Of a stretch of DNA of 24,291 nt, positions 8,098-18,149 are shown piece by piece (the first letter of the stretch is position 1; the number at the start of each line of letters is the position of its first letter). Below the pieces are notes generated by a model. That model was not told where the DNA came from. It searched no databases and worked only from the letters and a program-made list of their open reading frames with translations. Location of the stretch: positions 880,649-904,939 of the forward strand of contig MNCI01009417.1 in assembly GCA_015680685.1 (NCBI GenBank), in the 5' to 3' direction. This stretch comes from Gnetum montanum. Lineage: Eukaryota > Streptophyta > Gnetopsida > Gnetales > Gnetaceae. The translations under genes and the position numbers were made by a program.

Positions 8098-10560
8098 TTG
8101 GTTGAGAAAATAATAAAGAATAATACATTGCACACTACACAGACAAGTATGTCTTCTTTTTCATACAAAAGCGCCTCACCGCCTAGGTCTAAAACAAGAA
8201 ATAGTCAGCGGTGTAATATACATGACATTGATCCGCCAGTCCCTAAACAAGTTCGAGTGTTATATATTCATCTCGATGAGTATATACTAGACTTCACCTT
8301 TATCCTCCATCAAGACGAACAACTGCGTTGGCGAGAGTTAGAAGGTAACATAGTGTTATCTCCCGATTGTTCAGTCCCGAGCATGCTTCTTCATGCTCTC
8401 ACACAAATTGGCATGCCGCACTTACATGCAGAATACATTGTGCAAGACCATAACTTAAGAGAATACCATCCCATAGAGGCACAACGTCAAAGGGACTTGC
8501 AATAGGAGAGACATCATAAGTCTTTGAAGGGTAAGTGGTCCTAGGATGCCCCACATGTCTTAATTGAACATGAGGATGGTTAACCTACCTCAAGTAGTCA
8601 CCCACACAATAATGTTCCTCCCCTTGACTTTGGCCAAGGGGTTGTGTATCAGAACCTTCATTCCACTATTCATAACCCATCTTCTGATACCCATAGGAAC
8701 AAAGGTTCCGAAAAAGGGACACAAACTCATGATAAAGATGTACATTCTGATTGCAATCACAATCGAGGCTGAGACTGCAAAAGAGAAGGTAGCAGACATT
8801 GTCATGGTGACGGTTCTCCTTCTTCTTCACCTTCATCATCTCCTTCACCTTCTTCTTCAATATCCAGACATAGTCATAAAGAAAAAGACCATGGGAATAA
8901 AGGTAGGTAAAGTGGAAGTCATAGATGAAATAGCCAAGAAAGGGGACGAGGGCACTATAGAAAGTCACGACATAGAAGAAGGGAGAGTAGGGAACAACGT
9001 AGGCATCATAGATGCCATAGACGAGATGATCACGATGAACCCCTCCTCACTACTCGAAGTATGTTGGACATAACTGAGGCTGTTTGAATTCCAACAAGGC
9101 ATCAAAAAGATAGTAGGATCAAGAGATTAGATATGAACAACATCCCACGATTTGAAGGAGGATACAATGTTGATCCTCAGAATCGTTTATAAGCATTCCA
9201 TGATGTGTGTGCCTTACAGAACATAGAGAACGAATGGCAAAAAATTAAGTTGTTCCCATGAACATTAGTTAAAGAAGCGAAAAGCTAATACTAGTCTTTA
9301 GAACCAAAATCCATTCATAGGTGGAGTACTATGTTAGAACTATTTAATGATAAGTACCAAACGTACTCCCGAGTGTCTAACTTACAAAAGCAAATCCAAG
9401 GTTGGAAACTAGGAGGACATGAACCCTTGGATGCTGCCATGGGCCAATACTATGCAGTGTTACATCATTGTCCTAGCCATGGTTATTCGCAAAGGGATCA
9501 ACTGCGCCATCTCGTGGATGAGCTTAGGCATGAAATGAGAAGAACGCTTGGGACTTATGCCCAAGGGAGACTATCCAAGCTTAGGTTCCATCAAATTCAA
9601 AGACTATTGGAGCAAGTTGCTAAGGAAGAAGGTGAGCTACGGAAGACAGAAAGTGTGAAAGAGTATAATCAAGGTCTTCCCTTCGGAAGAGGGATGTAAG
9701 ATTTTGTGAGGATGAAGAAGAGTCACCACTCGAAGAGATGGTGAATAGGAAAAATGTGCCTATCCAAAAGATGACATCAAAAGTTTCGGCAAAGGTAGAT
9801 CAAATGTGGGATTCCCTAGACAATAGATTTCAAACTATTCTTAAAATAGTAGAGGAGTCTAGAGAGCAAGGTAGTGAGAAAAGAAAAAAGAAAGAGGCTA
9901 AACATGCATGTAGAAAGGCTAAGGGCAAAGTTGCCATCATTGAAGAGGTTGTGGATTCGGAAACAAACAATGATAGTGGATGTGAGATATGTTAATATGA
10001 CCATCCTAAGGGATGTTGCCCTATAATCTCACATCTGCAAGAGTGTAGGGTGTATGCACTCAACCCACGAATAAATAAAAGGTAAACACCCTGAAGGTTA
10101 CCTTATCCTCAAGGTAACCTAAGGCAATTCCACCAACCCTTAACATATTATCCTAGTGGAACTCCACCACAACCGATTGAGCAATATCAATAGTGGCAGC
10201 ACCCACAATCATGGGGAATGCCACCACCAAGGTAACAGTATCCTTACTGGTAACCTGACTCGTATGGATATTACATGCAGCAGCCAATCTCCCCATGTAA
10301 CTCTACTGGTCACGTCACTCTTCAACCTCACTACCAAGCTCACGAGTATTATGGGACTCCCTCTTCTAGAGGCGATATTCCGCAAGCATATCATCGTTCT
10401 CATCCAACCACATCTCTTCCACCAATAGCTTCACTACCGCTTGCTCCCACGATGCAAGGTGAAATCCCTACCCAACCACAACAACATAACGCAACAAGGG
10501 CTGTTAACTCTCAACCTACTGTTGGTTCCAACAACCACATGAAAAAGACCTTTCTTTAGA
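8098..10560 (+). pseudogene. gag: Element A gag, broken
   Basis: Relic of the capsid/nucleocapsid protein. One frame runs from 8098 to 9699 with stops: an N-terminal part (8098-8505, with LRWRELEGNIVL), a Ser/Arg/His-rich low-complexity middle (about 8800-9060), and a capsid-like part (9100-9699, with LDMNNIPRFEGGYNVDP and VSNLQKQIQGWKLGGHEP). A shift near 9690 moves to another frame, containing a basic Lys-rich stretch, a zinc-knuckle-like Cys/His cluster (C-x2-C-x3-H-x4-C, 9981-10019, with a TAA inside) and a Pro/Gln-rich tail up to about 10560, where the frame shifts again. Homologous blocks in the same order are in element B (18150-20450). The open frame at 8564-9073 is a shadow of the low-complexity part. 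The ATG or GTG start is not determined; 8098 is the start of the open stretch. Confidence 0.8.
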
Positions 10561-10581
10561 ACCAAAAATCCAACCAAGTCC

Positions 10582-11244
10582 TTGCAATCACAAGTCACTG
10601 ATTTCTTAGATGCCTCAGTATCAATCAAAACTTCAGAGGCCCCTTCAATCCAATCACTGCACTCAACGCATACAGTCATGCTAACACATGTCGTCACCGA
10701 TTGGATCAAAGCTGGCCATCTTCCTAGGAAATTCTCTGATCTTGGAAGTCCTCTGATATACTTACAAATTGCTGGAAATGTGTAGTGTAAGGTTCTTTTG
10801 GATTCAGGTTCTAGTGTCAACTTAATTTCTCAAGAAATATACAAGGCTTGGAGCTNAGTGTAAGGTTCTTTTGGATTCAGGATCTAGTGTCAACTTAATT
10901 TCTCAAGAAATATACAAGGCTTGGAGCTGCCTCCATTGAAAAAGCGCAACATCCATCTAGAGTTGTCCGTATGGTCCATCACTGTCCCATTGGGACTGGT
11001 AAAAGACATTGTTACCACTGTTTGTGGGTGGTCGTACCTAGTTGACTTCCTAGTGATTCAGGTAAACAATGGTAAGGGGGACTTCCCAATCATAATGGGA
11101 AGAGCATGGCTAAGCATCATCGATGCATGCCTAGGAATTCATGATCTTTCCCTAGAAATATTAAAGAAAAATACATTCAAAAATATTGAGAAGAAGAAAG
11201 TTCCATGCATCGCATATAGTGACACAGTGTGTAATTGCATGTAG
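10582..11244 (+). pseudogene. pol: Element A retropepsin (protease) region, broken by an assembly duplication
   Basis: Aspartic protease that would cut the Gag-Pol polyprotein. The active-site motif is LLDSGSSVNLIS, with DSG at 10801-10809 and again at 10874-10882 because 10784-10855 is repeated after the N at 10856. The flap and C-terminal part follow, including DFPIIMGRAWLSIIDA, which contains the usual I-(I/L)-GR motif. One TAG lies just before the active site (10783-10785) and another ends the stretch at 11242. Even after ignoring the duplicated copy, a one-base loss near 10926 shifts the frame between the active site and LPPLKKRN. The same domain, with the DSG lost, is present in element B near 20700-20990. 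Confidence 0.8.
10784..10928. repeat. 72-bp repeat flanking scaffold N at 10856 (unmerged contig overlap)
   Basis: 10784-10855 and 10857-10928 are the same 72 bases with one mismatch (GGTTCT versus GGATCT), separated only by N. This is what two contig ends that overlap but were not merged look like. Inside a protease domain, a real duplication would repeat the active site, which is biologically unlikely. Confidence 0.92.
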
Positions 11245-11358
11245 AGGTCATGGTTTGTGCAAATTTTAGCATTGCCTACATGCAATCAATGTGCACAAGT
11301 GATTAACATACAAAGATGCCTGTATGTAGCAACCACATGACAGGAAGACATCCAGTGG

Positions 11359-12630
11359 TTGGCAGATGATCAAAAAAGTAGTTCACTCATATGCATAGAA
11401 CCAACTAAGGGTTTGACTTGTGCTTACATCAATAGCATAGACACATTAGAGAAAGTCTACCACCAACTTCCAAGTCTTAACCTTGAAAATATCAACTGGG
11501 GGAAGTTAGAAATACCTGAGAAATTTAAGTATGAGCCTCTCAAGCTAAAATCATTGCCCACCGATATGGAATACATGTTCCTTAAAAATGGAAACTTGGT
11601 AATTATCAACGCTAAGCTTGCTCCGCAATAGAAAGAAGAACTGATGAAGGTAATAAATAAATGGTTGGAAGCCTTCGCATGATCATATCCCAAATTAATT
11701 GGAGTAGATCCTAGGATATGCCAACATAGAATATACACTAACCCTTCCATGAAGCCTCAAAGACAACCATAAAGGCAATTGAACCCTAAGCTGAAGCAAG
11801 AAGTTAAGGAAGAAATCAAAGAGCTTTTCAAGGCTGGGTTCATATATCCCATTGCTAATAGCGAATGGGTTAGCCCCTTAGTTATTATGCCTAAAAAGGA
11901 AGGAAAATGGAGGGTGTGCATAGATTTTAGGTTACTAAATATGGCAACATTCAAAGATCACTTTCCATTGCCATTTGCCGACTAAGTCTTAGACACCATC
12001 ACAGGGCATCGCTATTATAGTTTTCTGGATGGATATAGTGGATATAACCAAATACAAATAGCCCCAGAAGACCAAGCCAAGACTATGTTCACCAGTCCTT
12101 AGGGAGCGTTCACATACAAACAGATGTCGTTTGGCTTGTGCAATGCCCCTGCAACATTTCAACAACTAGTTCTAAGCATATTCCAACAACAAATAGGGAA
12201 TGGCATGGAGGTTTTTATGGATGACTTTTCCACTTATGGAGCAAACTGTGATCAAGCCTTAAATTGGTTGGAGCAAGTGTTAATAGGATGTGTTGAAACC
12301 AATTTGGGGCTCAATTGGCAGAAAATTCATTTGATGGTCCAAGAAGCCGTAGTACTAGGGCACAAAATCTCACACACAGGGATAGAGGTAGACCCCGAGA
12401 AAATCAAAATTATCCACGGAATTACCCAGCAACAAGATATTATCAAAGATGTTCGGTCATTCCTTGGACATACTGGCTACTATAGGAGATTTCTTGAGAA
12501 CTTTTCAAAAGTTGCCAAACCATTGATGGAATTAACAAAAAAGGACGTACCTTTCGAGTAGACCAGGGAATGTGAATTAGCTTTCCAAACTCTAAAACAG
12601 AAACTAGTAGAAACACCCATTCTACAAACT
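11359..12630 (+). pseudogene. pol: Element A reverse transcriptase, in-frame stops
   Basis: Copies element RNA into cDNA. It is in the same frame as the rest of pol. Linker 11359-11770 is followed by the RT core: GKWRVCIDFRLLN (near 11911), FLDGYSGYNQI with the first catalytic Asp (near 12025), MSFGLCNAPATFQ (12124), and FMDDFS with the Asp pair at 12220-12225. The catalytic triad is intact. After it come the thumb/connection, VRSFLGHTGYYRRFLENFSK and KPLMELTKKD. Stops lie at 11629, 11680, 11770, 11983, 12100 and 12559. Several replace family-conserved Trp (FA*SYPK, SP*GAF) or Gln (AD*VLD). The FMDDFS wording is typical of Athila-type elements rather than the VYVDD of most Ty3/gypsy RTs. Confidence 0.92.
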
Positions 12631-13095
12631 CCTAACTAGTCCAAACCATTCCATATCATGATTAACACGTCTAACTATGCTTTAGGAGCCATACTTACAC
12701 AGTTAGATGACCATAAGCATCCTTATTACATCCACTATGTAAGTAGAAGTATCGCTAGTGCATAACTTAACTACACTACCATAGAGAAAGAATTAATGGT
12801 TGTAGTGTTTGCACTAGAAACATTTAGACACTATGTATTGGGAAATAAAGTATATATACATATAGATCATAGTGCAATTTGGTTCCTCATAAATAAGCCA
12901 ATGGTAAGTCCTCGCATCATACGATGGCTTGTAATCTTACAAGATTTCAATTTAACACTGATCGATTGCAAGGGCACCAAGAATGTAGTTGCTGATCATT
13001 TATCTCGATTGCGATGGGACAACAAAGAGGATAAGTATCCAACTTTTGACAATTTCCCTGATGAATTCCTCTTTGCTGGTGTAGTGAATAATTAA
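12631..13095 (+). pseudogene. pol: Element A RNase H domain, catalytic Asp lost
   Basis: Would degrade the RNA strand of the RNA-DNA hybrid. Landmarks: MINTSNYALGAIL (near 12658), where the family has CDASDYA; TTIEKELMVVVFALETFRHY (12775-12834), with the catalytic Glu; VYIHIDHSAIWFL (near 12850); and NVVADHLSRL (near 12985), with the last Asp. The first catalytic Asp is Asn here (AAC at 12664-12666), a G-to-A type change. Stops at 12637 (for the Trp of a D-W-S block) and 12763 (for the Gln of A-Q-L-N-Y) are again transitions. Confidence 0.88.
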
Positions 13096-13199
13096 TCATC
13101 CATAAAGACAAACTAGTACAGTAGCATTCTTACCTATCTCCTCATCCAAAAAACACCACAAGAGTTAAACCTTAGGAAGGAACATCAGTTTCTTCACCA

Positions 13200-14337
13200 A
13201 GCCAAGTACTTTATAGAGATCAATGGGCAACTTTACAAAGTGTGTCTCGATGGCTTGGTTCAATGGTGTGTTCCCAAAATAGATCAACTACAAGTTCTCC
13301 AAGATGCTCATGACAGTCCTTGTGGGGGTCATTACGCTAGGAGACGAATGACCATCAAGATCCTACTTGCAAGATATTATTGGCCTACATTGTTTTGGGA
13401 CACCCATCGTCTTGTCCAATCTTGTGAGCATTGTCAACATGATGGGGGAATAACTGCTAGAATAGAGGATCCACAATAATGGATTCAATCGTTAGAACCC
13501 TTCGACATTTGGGAAATTGATTTTATGGAGCTGATTACACCAATGTCTAATGGAAAAGCTTATATTATTGTTGTTATTGATTACCTAACAAAATGGGCCG
13601 AAGCAGTTACTGTTAAAGATTATACATCATTGACAACTGCACGATTTGTTCAACAAAAAATCATAAATAGGCTTGGTTTGCTACATGCACTTATTTCAGA
13701 CAATGGTACACAATTCATAGGTGCAACTTTTCAGAAATTAATGCAACGCTTAGGGGTTGAGCATAAATTGACTACACCATACCACCCCCAAGCGAATGAT
13801 GAAGCAAAAGTCACCAACAGGGAGATTACGAAGATATTGACAAGAACCATTAGCATGTTTAGGCAAGACTGGAGCATTAAACTAATCGATGCTCTTTGGG
13901 CATACTACTCCACATGGAAACTTCCTACAGGCTACTCTCCCTATGAGTTAGTGTACGGTAAATTACCAATGCTTCCCATTCAAACTGAGCTCTATACACT
14001 ATCCATGGCATGTGACCTCAACCTTGACCTTGATCTAGCATAGAAACAACAGTTAGTAATCCTTAACTTGATAGATGAAAACTAATTAGCTGCCTTGTCA
14101 TCTAACGAATTGCACAAGGCCTTCAATAAACAACGTCATGACCTAAGAATTAGGAAAGTTAAATAAAAGCCATGAGATAAGGTTCTCTACAAGAATCCCA
14201 CACATGTGCCACAATGTACTAAATTTCAAACATTATGGGAAGGACCTTATATTATTTATGCAACTTTTTCTTCAAGGGCCATGATAATATACAAATCTAA
14301 GAGCCTAGATAAGAAAAGTTTTGTCAATGTGCAATAA
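13200..14337 (+). pseudogene. pol: Element A integrase, catalytic Glu replaced by Lys
   Basis: Would insert the cDNA into the genome. An N-terminal HHCC zinc-binding part spans about 13310-13440 (AHDSPCGGH then SCEHCQ). In the catalytic core, Asp is at 13519-13521 (EIDFMELI) and at 13699-13701 (SDNGTQF). The third catalytic residue, Glu in the family's HPQANGQxEV, is Lys (AAA, 13807-13809; read as ANDEAKVTN). A C-terminal module with TLWEGPYIIYA (near 14230) matches the GPY/F domain of Ty3/gypsy integrases. Stops at 13477, 14041, 14083, 14164 and 14173. The frame ends at TAA 14335. No chromodomain is seen, consistent with the non-chromovirus Athila/Tat group. Confidence 0.9.
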
Positions 14338-16348
14338 ACCAAACCTTTCCAAGAGCTTAGGACAGCCAATACACATGCTTCCTCTCTTGATGGACAACCC
14401 TGCTCACTATTTCGGATCTCCTCTTTCCAACTTAGTCATGGGGCAGATGGCTACCTATGCTAACCATTCTAGGCCCTCTGTTCTTATTGAATTTTTATTT
14501 TACACATTCTTTCAACTTTTCTTTTCTTTTTTACACCATCATTCATGTTTTTACTATTTCTTTGTTTGCTTGATTTACTTTTATTCGTCACCTAATAAGT
14601 GCTCATGATGGTGGATTGAATTATATCATATTGATTGCTAATGTTTGGTTTTTACCTTTGAATTATGATGTTGATATTAAGGTATGGTTCTTTTGGTAAA
14701 ACATGCAATGAGTCCACACCATCCACTCATCCATACAACTCTATGGTCTCCTTTGGCTTAGAACTATATAGTCCCCTTTTTATAAGTAAACTTGTTAATG
14801 AATTGGTGGTTGGATATTTTTCAAACCAAGGAAAGACTCAAAGGATAAAAAGGATGTAACTTCAAGGGGATTCGATGCATTGGTGTTGGCCATTCTCTTG
14901 GGTGCTTGGATGCTTTTTCTTGGGTTTTCTGCCATTCTGACATTGTTCAAATATCAAGAAGGTGAGTGAATAAAAATAAGTCTTTACATGGTGTGGTTAT
15001 CACGTGTAAAAATTAAAAAAAAAGAAAAAAAAAAGAGAAAAAGGTGAGAATTCAAAGCACACCCCTTAGACATAATAAAGCAATATGGGTTACAGGCACT
15101 GGTTATGGCACTGGAAATACATGGTACCCATGCTTGAAGGTTCCCTCTAACGAAGGCTCTTTCTCGCTTCCTGCTTCTCCATCTCACTCTCCTTAGGATG
15201 GTGGTCACTCTTTGTTGAAGCATTCTTGTTGCCTCAAGAGGATGGATTGGCCAAGTGTATTGATGCGAGGTCACTAAATGTGGTTGGTTTGATTCTGGAT
15301 TTGGAATGAGTTCTACTCAGTTATCTTAACCATGAAATACACAAGGTGCTTTACACAACCTTGTTCTTGGGATTCCATTCCATTCTCTCCTCTCCATCTT
15401 TCTTCCCATTTTCCACCTCATTGCTAATTTTATTATTAGTTCATTCTAGGTTGATGCATTTTTTTCTTTGGTGAATTTTTATGGGTAAGTTTTTAAATGA
15501 CATTCCTAGAGCCTACGAACTCTTTAGTTTGTGGATTTGTCAAGGCATAAAGGACATGAGCCTGCTTTAGGGAGGATCCACTGGCATTTCTTTTTGGTGA
15601 AATTGTTAACTTCTATCCATTAAACATTTCCTGCAATCAATCATTTCTTGTTTCATCCCCATCCATGACATCCATTTTATTGGCATTGCTATTGATATTT
15701 TTCATCTTTCTTATTTCTCATGTTTTTCCATCTTATAGCTACTATAGGTTCGCTCTTAGTTGTGGGGGCCTTGGAAAAATATTTTTCAATTTTTTCAATT
15801 TTACTAATTGCCTAACCCCTACACCTTGGGTACTTTCCAGTGATAAATCTCCAAACCAATTTCTGTCATAACCACAACTCAGCCAATGCACTTCATATCA
15901 AGGAAAGGTATCAACTGCATTGTGGATTATCTATCCTTACTCATTTGTGAATGTGTTGTGTGTGTAGATGGCGATCATACAAACAATGAACTGGGCTTAG
16001 AGGAAGCACTCAAGATGGATCGGAACTCAAGCATTTACGAAAGGATCAAGTTTGGTGGCCTGGCTATGGATAAAAAACGAAAGGCATAATCTCGGCATTG
16101 GTGGCAACACGCTCCATCTACTTTCTCTCTCTCTTTTTTTCTCTTCAAGCTGCCAAATAAAGGCTTGGATGTCATTTATGTACCAGTGTTCACCATAATA
16201 GTCATAAACACTAATGTTGTAATATGCTTATCGATCCGTTCACTAGGCACATTGAGTCTATCATCCCATTCCATTGTCAATTGTCAATTAGTTAATAATC
16301 CCATACCTTCCCAATATTTTGTAAGGAACTCGAGGAAGAATTTTCATT
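14338..16348 (+). other. Element A post-pol region, no recognisable envelope-like gene
   Basis: About 2 kb between pol and the 3' LTR, in the position where Athila elements may carry an envelope-like frame. Open frames here (14321-14608, 14665-14859, 14984-15274 minus, 15665-15871, 15886-16089) are short, lack recognisable domains and mostly reflect T-rich runs. Two blocks are conserved in element B: TACCCATGCTTGAAGGT (15125-15141) and GCCTGCTTTAGGGAGGATCC (15560-15579). Confidence 0.6.
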
Positions 16349-16362
16349 CAGTCGTGGGGGTA
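16349..16362 (+). promoter_or_regulatory. Probable polypurine tract of element A
   Basis: CAGTCGTGGGGGTA lies directly before the TGATGAG start of the 3' LTR. A G-rich run here is where plus-strand cDNA synthesis is primed; the tract is short and interrupted, probably mutated. Confidence 0.5.
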
Positions 16363-16372
16363 TGATGAGAGT

Positions 16373-16514
16373 GGTTACTTTAGTAATTATTCTAATTATT
16401 AGAGTGGTTACTCTAGTGGTTACTCTAGCAGTTATTCTAATTATCAGAGTGGTCACTCTAGCGGTTACTCTAGTAGTTATTCTAATTATTAGAGCGGTTA
16501 CTATAATTAATAAA
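16373..16514. repeat. U3 minisatellite of element A 3' LTR
   Basis: Same array as 7401-7532, but with spacings of 33, 45 and 45 bp, meaning one extra 12-bp submodule in the third unit. TCTAATTATTAGA-type near-palindromes recur. Confidence 0.9.
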
Positions 16515-16663
16515 GTAGTTGCTCCCAAACTTATAAATATAGTGCCCAGGTGCACAATTGGGAAGGAAGTCTTTTAGCAATCAAGTAGCGAATCTCTTAT
16601 AGTCTGTTTGAAAGTTAGAGTATTTTCCAAGTGCCCATAGTAGGAGGTCTAGGTGTGGATGGA

Positions 16664-16715
16664 TCTTTATTCGAGCATTATGTACTTGAGCACACCTTGT
16701 GTACGGCAATAAAGA
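16664..16715 (+). promoter_or_regulatory. Conserved poly(A)-signal stem, element A 3' LTR
   Basis: TCTTTATT (16664-16671) and AATAAAGA (16708-16715). As part of the 3' LTR this would be the functional poly(A) site of the element. Confidence 0.65.
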
Positions 16716-16949
16716 CAAGCTCTTTGATTCATCCTTGCAGTACTTGAGATTTGTTTTTTTACGCATTTCTTTTATTTTATTTTCTTATGCATTTATTAAA
16801 TTTTATTTTATTTTATGCACTTTACATTTCTGTTATTAGCACAAAAATTCATTCTAATCAATTAAGCAAATCATTAAATTACACAAGCATGACCACTTCG
16901 AGCATGCGTGTAAAACTTGGTAACCCAGTAATGATTAGCGTTTGGTAAT

Positions 16950-17568
16950 TGATGAGTGGCAAGGTATCCCTACACTCAACCATACGAAATGAGCGTCGCA
17001 CGTGTGATCCGGTCGAACTTCGCAGATGGACTAGTTGTGGCACCTAGATAGTTAGCCCTAGGTTGCAGTTCACTGTCTTCCCACCTAGACTAGTATTGCA
17101 TATGTCACGCATGGTTTAGTCCAGATGAGGTGTATGATGTGTTCCTAATTCTATGCTACTCCTGAAGGTAGTGGAAAGTAATAATTAACTAATCTAAGCT
17201 AGGGGGAAAAGGTAAAGAAATCTAATCTAGCTTAAGTGCGATGAGCAACCNAATAAATGACAAGTAAATGCTGCAATGATGAAGTAATCTCGAGCTTTAT
17301 TGCCGGTCATGTGTGTGTCCAAGTACGGCACACTCGAATAAAGAGACCGTACAATTACATTCACCACACTGCAGGCAGACATGGGAAAAAATCTAACTCT
17401 GGAGGGATCAAACTGCCATAGCTTCGCTACTCTAAAACTGGGATGTCAAATGAGGGAGAGCCACCTCTTATTTATAGAAATTGCAGTTGACTGCGATATA
17501 ACGTGGGTGCGTTAACGTGGGTGCCTTAACACAACCGCCAACAATATGAGTAATTTCATGTCTCATCA
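16950..17568 (-). mobile_element. Element C: solo LTR in reverse orientation
   Basis: On the plus strand it begins TGATGAG and ends CTCATCA; the promoter and poly(A) signals read on the minus strand (TATAAATA at 17476-17469, AATAAA at 17301-17296). No internal region is present, so the element was reduced to one LTR by LTR-LTR recombination. U3 has a 14-bp period duplication of TAACGTGGGTGC (plus strand 17499-17510 and 17513-17524). It lacks the U5 TTGGTAA motif; that part probably lies in the gap at N 17251, which sits at the same LTR position as N 7750. Expected full length is about 0.9 kb. Confidence 0.9.
17295..17343 (-). promoter_or_regulatory. Conserved poly(A)-signal stem, solo LTR C
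   Basis: CTTTATT (17295-17301) and AATAAAG (17337-17343) are exact inverses (7 bp). In LTR orientation the second arm contains AATAAA. Confidence 0.6.
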
Positions 17569-17926
17569 GTAATCCCAACAGTGTTGCACTACTTCAAGAT
17601 GTGTACAATAAGTGGGAACATATGCTAGTGTTAGGATTAGTTAGAACTTAGTTAATGAGTAGTTAAGTTAAATTAGTCACTTAGTTACCTCTCTCCTTCC
17701 CTACTAGCACAGGACATAAAAACATAAAAGCTATAAAAATCATATGCCTCAAGCTTACTTAACAATACAATCGTGACATACAAGTAAGCTTGAGAAGACA
17801 ACAATCAACCAACTCATCCTTATTCCACAAGGGCGCATAAGCATTTAGTCCTTGGAATTCAATCGGATCGTGCGTGAAATGCTCATATTTGTATGGTTGA
17901 GTGTAGGGGTACCTCGTCGCTCATCA

Positions 17927-17961
17927 TATGGTTAGGTGTTGGATTGCTCCACTACTCATCA
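17927..17961 (+). mobile_element. Element B 5' LTR, downstream end (resumes after A)
   Basis: Begins with the right TATGG duplication of A (17927-17931) and ends ACTCATCA. The distance from TATGG to the LTR end is 35 bp, the same as in A's own LTR, which supports B being a family member hit inside U5. Confidence 0.85.
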
Positions 17962-17962
17962 T

Positions 17963-17981
17963 TGGTGTCATTGCTAGGGAC
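17963..17981 (+). promoter_or_regulatory. Primer-binding site of element B, tRNA-Asp type
   Basis: TGGTGTCATTGCTAGGGAC begins two bases after the LTR end. It shares the TGG...GTC/GCT...TTGC...GAC pattern with A's site and keeps the AGGGAC part that A has lost. Together the two suggest an ancestral tRNA-Asp complement. Confidence 0.7.
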
Positions 17982-18149
17982 TAGTCAATGTATACTAAGT
18001 AATTAATTTCGCAAAGTTCATGTTATCAGAAACTCAAAGTTAAAATCCATAATTTTCTAATAACTCTAAAAATAAGCATACTTAAACAAACATCTTAAAC
18101 CACAACTTGACTTCAAACAAGGATACATCATCACTTGCCAGAGAGACAA

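Larger units (their letters stand above)
16945..17573. repeat. Target site duplication of solo LTR C (GTAAT)
   Basis: GTAAT at 16945-16949 and at 17569-17573 directly flank C. Removing C and one copy restores TTGGTAAT-CCCAACAGTG, which matches the uninterrupted LTR at 24211. Confidence 0.93.
7391..17926 (+). mobile_element. Element A: full-length Athila-like Ty3/gypsy retrotransposon, inactive
   Basis: Complete structure in order: 5' LTR 7391-8012, PBS 8014-8032, gag about 8098-10560, pol about 10582-14337, non-coding 3' region to 16362, 3' LTR 16363-17926 split by solo LTR C. It is flanked by TATGG duplications. The LTRs differ at 34 of 481 hand-aligned sites outside the U3 repeats, 29 of them transitions, so the insertion is not recent. 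The Athila-like call rests on the RT wording FMDDFS, a tRNA-Asp-like PBS and the long region after pol. An envelope-like gene, present in some Athila elements, is not recognisable. Stop codons and lost catalytic residues make it inactive. Confidence 0.9.
16363..17926 (+). mobile_element. Element A 3' LTR, split by solo LTR C
   Basis: Made of 16363-16949 and 17574-17926 (940 bp without C and one duplicated GTAAT). TGATGAG start, CTCATCA end. Contains a U3 minisatellite (16373-16514; GGTTACT or GGTCACT unit starts at 16373, 16406, 16451 and 16496, spacings 33, 45, 45), a TATA box (16532-16539), the poly(A) stem (16664-16715) and the U5 motif TTGGTAACCCAGTAATG (16917-16933). The total 12-bp excess over the 5' LTR before the gap equals one minisatellite submodule. 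Confidence 0.92.

Noticed and set aside
8564-9073. 169-codon frame and its minus-strand partners (8590-8968)
   Set aside because: Shadow of the gag low-complexity segment; the gag frame with homology to element B is the other plus-strand frame.
10921-14337. Stop codon reassignment or programmed readthrough to explain the many in-frame stops
   Set aside because: All three stop codons occur, at unrelated positions and with lost catalytic residues; ordinary decay explains them.
14984-15274. Antisense 96-codon frame in the post-pol region as an antisense gene (some related plant elements carry one)
   Set aside because: Poly-Phe tract from a poly-A run, no recognisable motif, and not conserved in element B.
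14338-16348. Envelope-like gene expected in some Athila elements
   Set aside because: No long frame, no signal peptide or convincing membrane segment in a consistent frame; only short T-rich frames.
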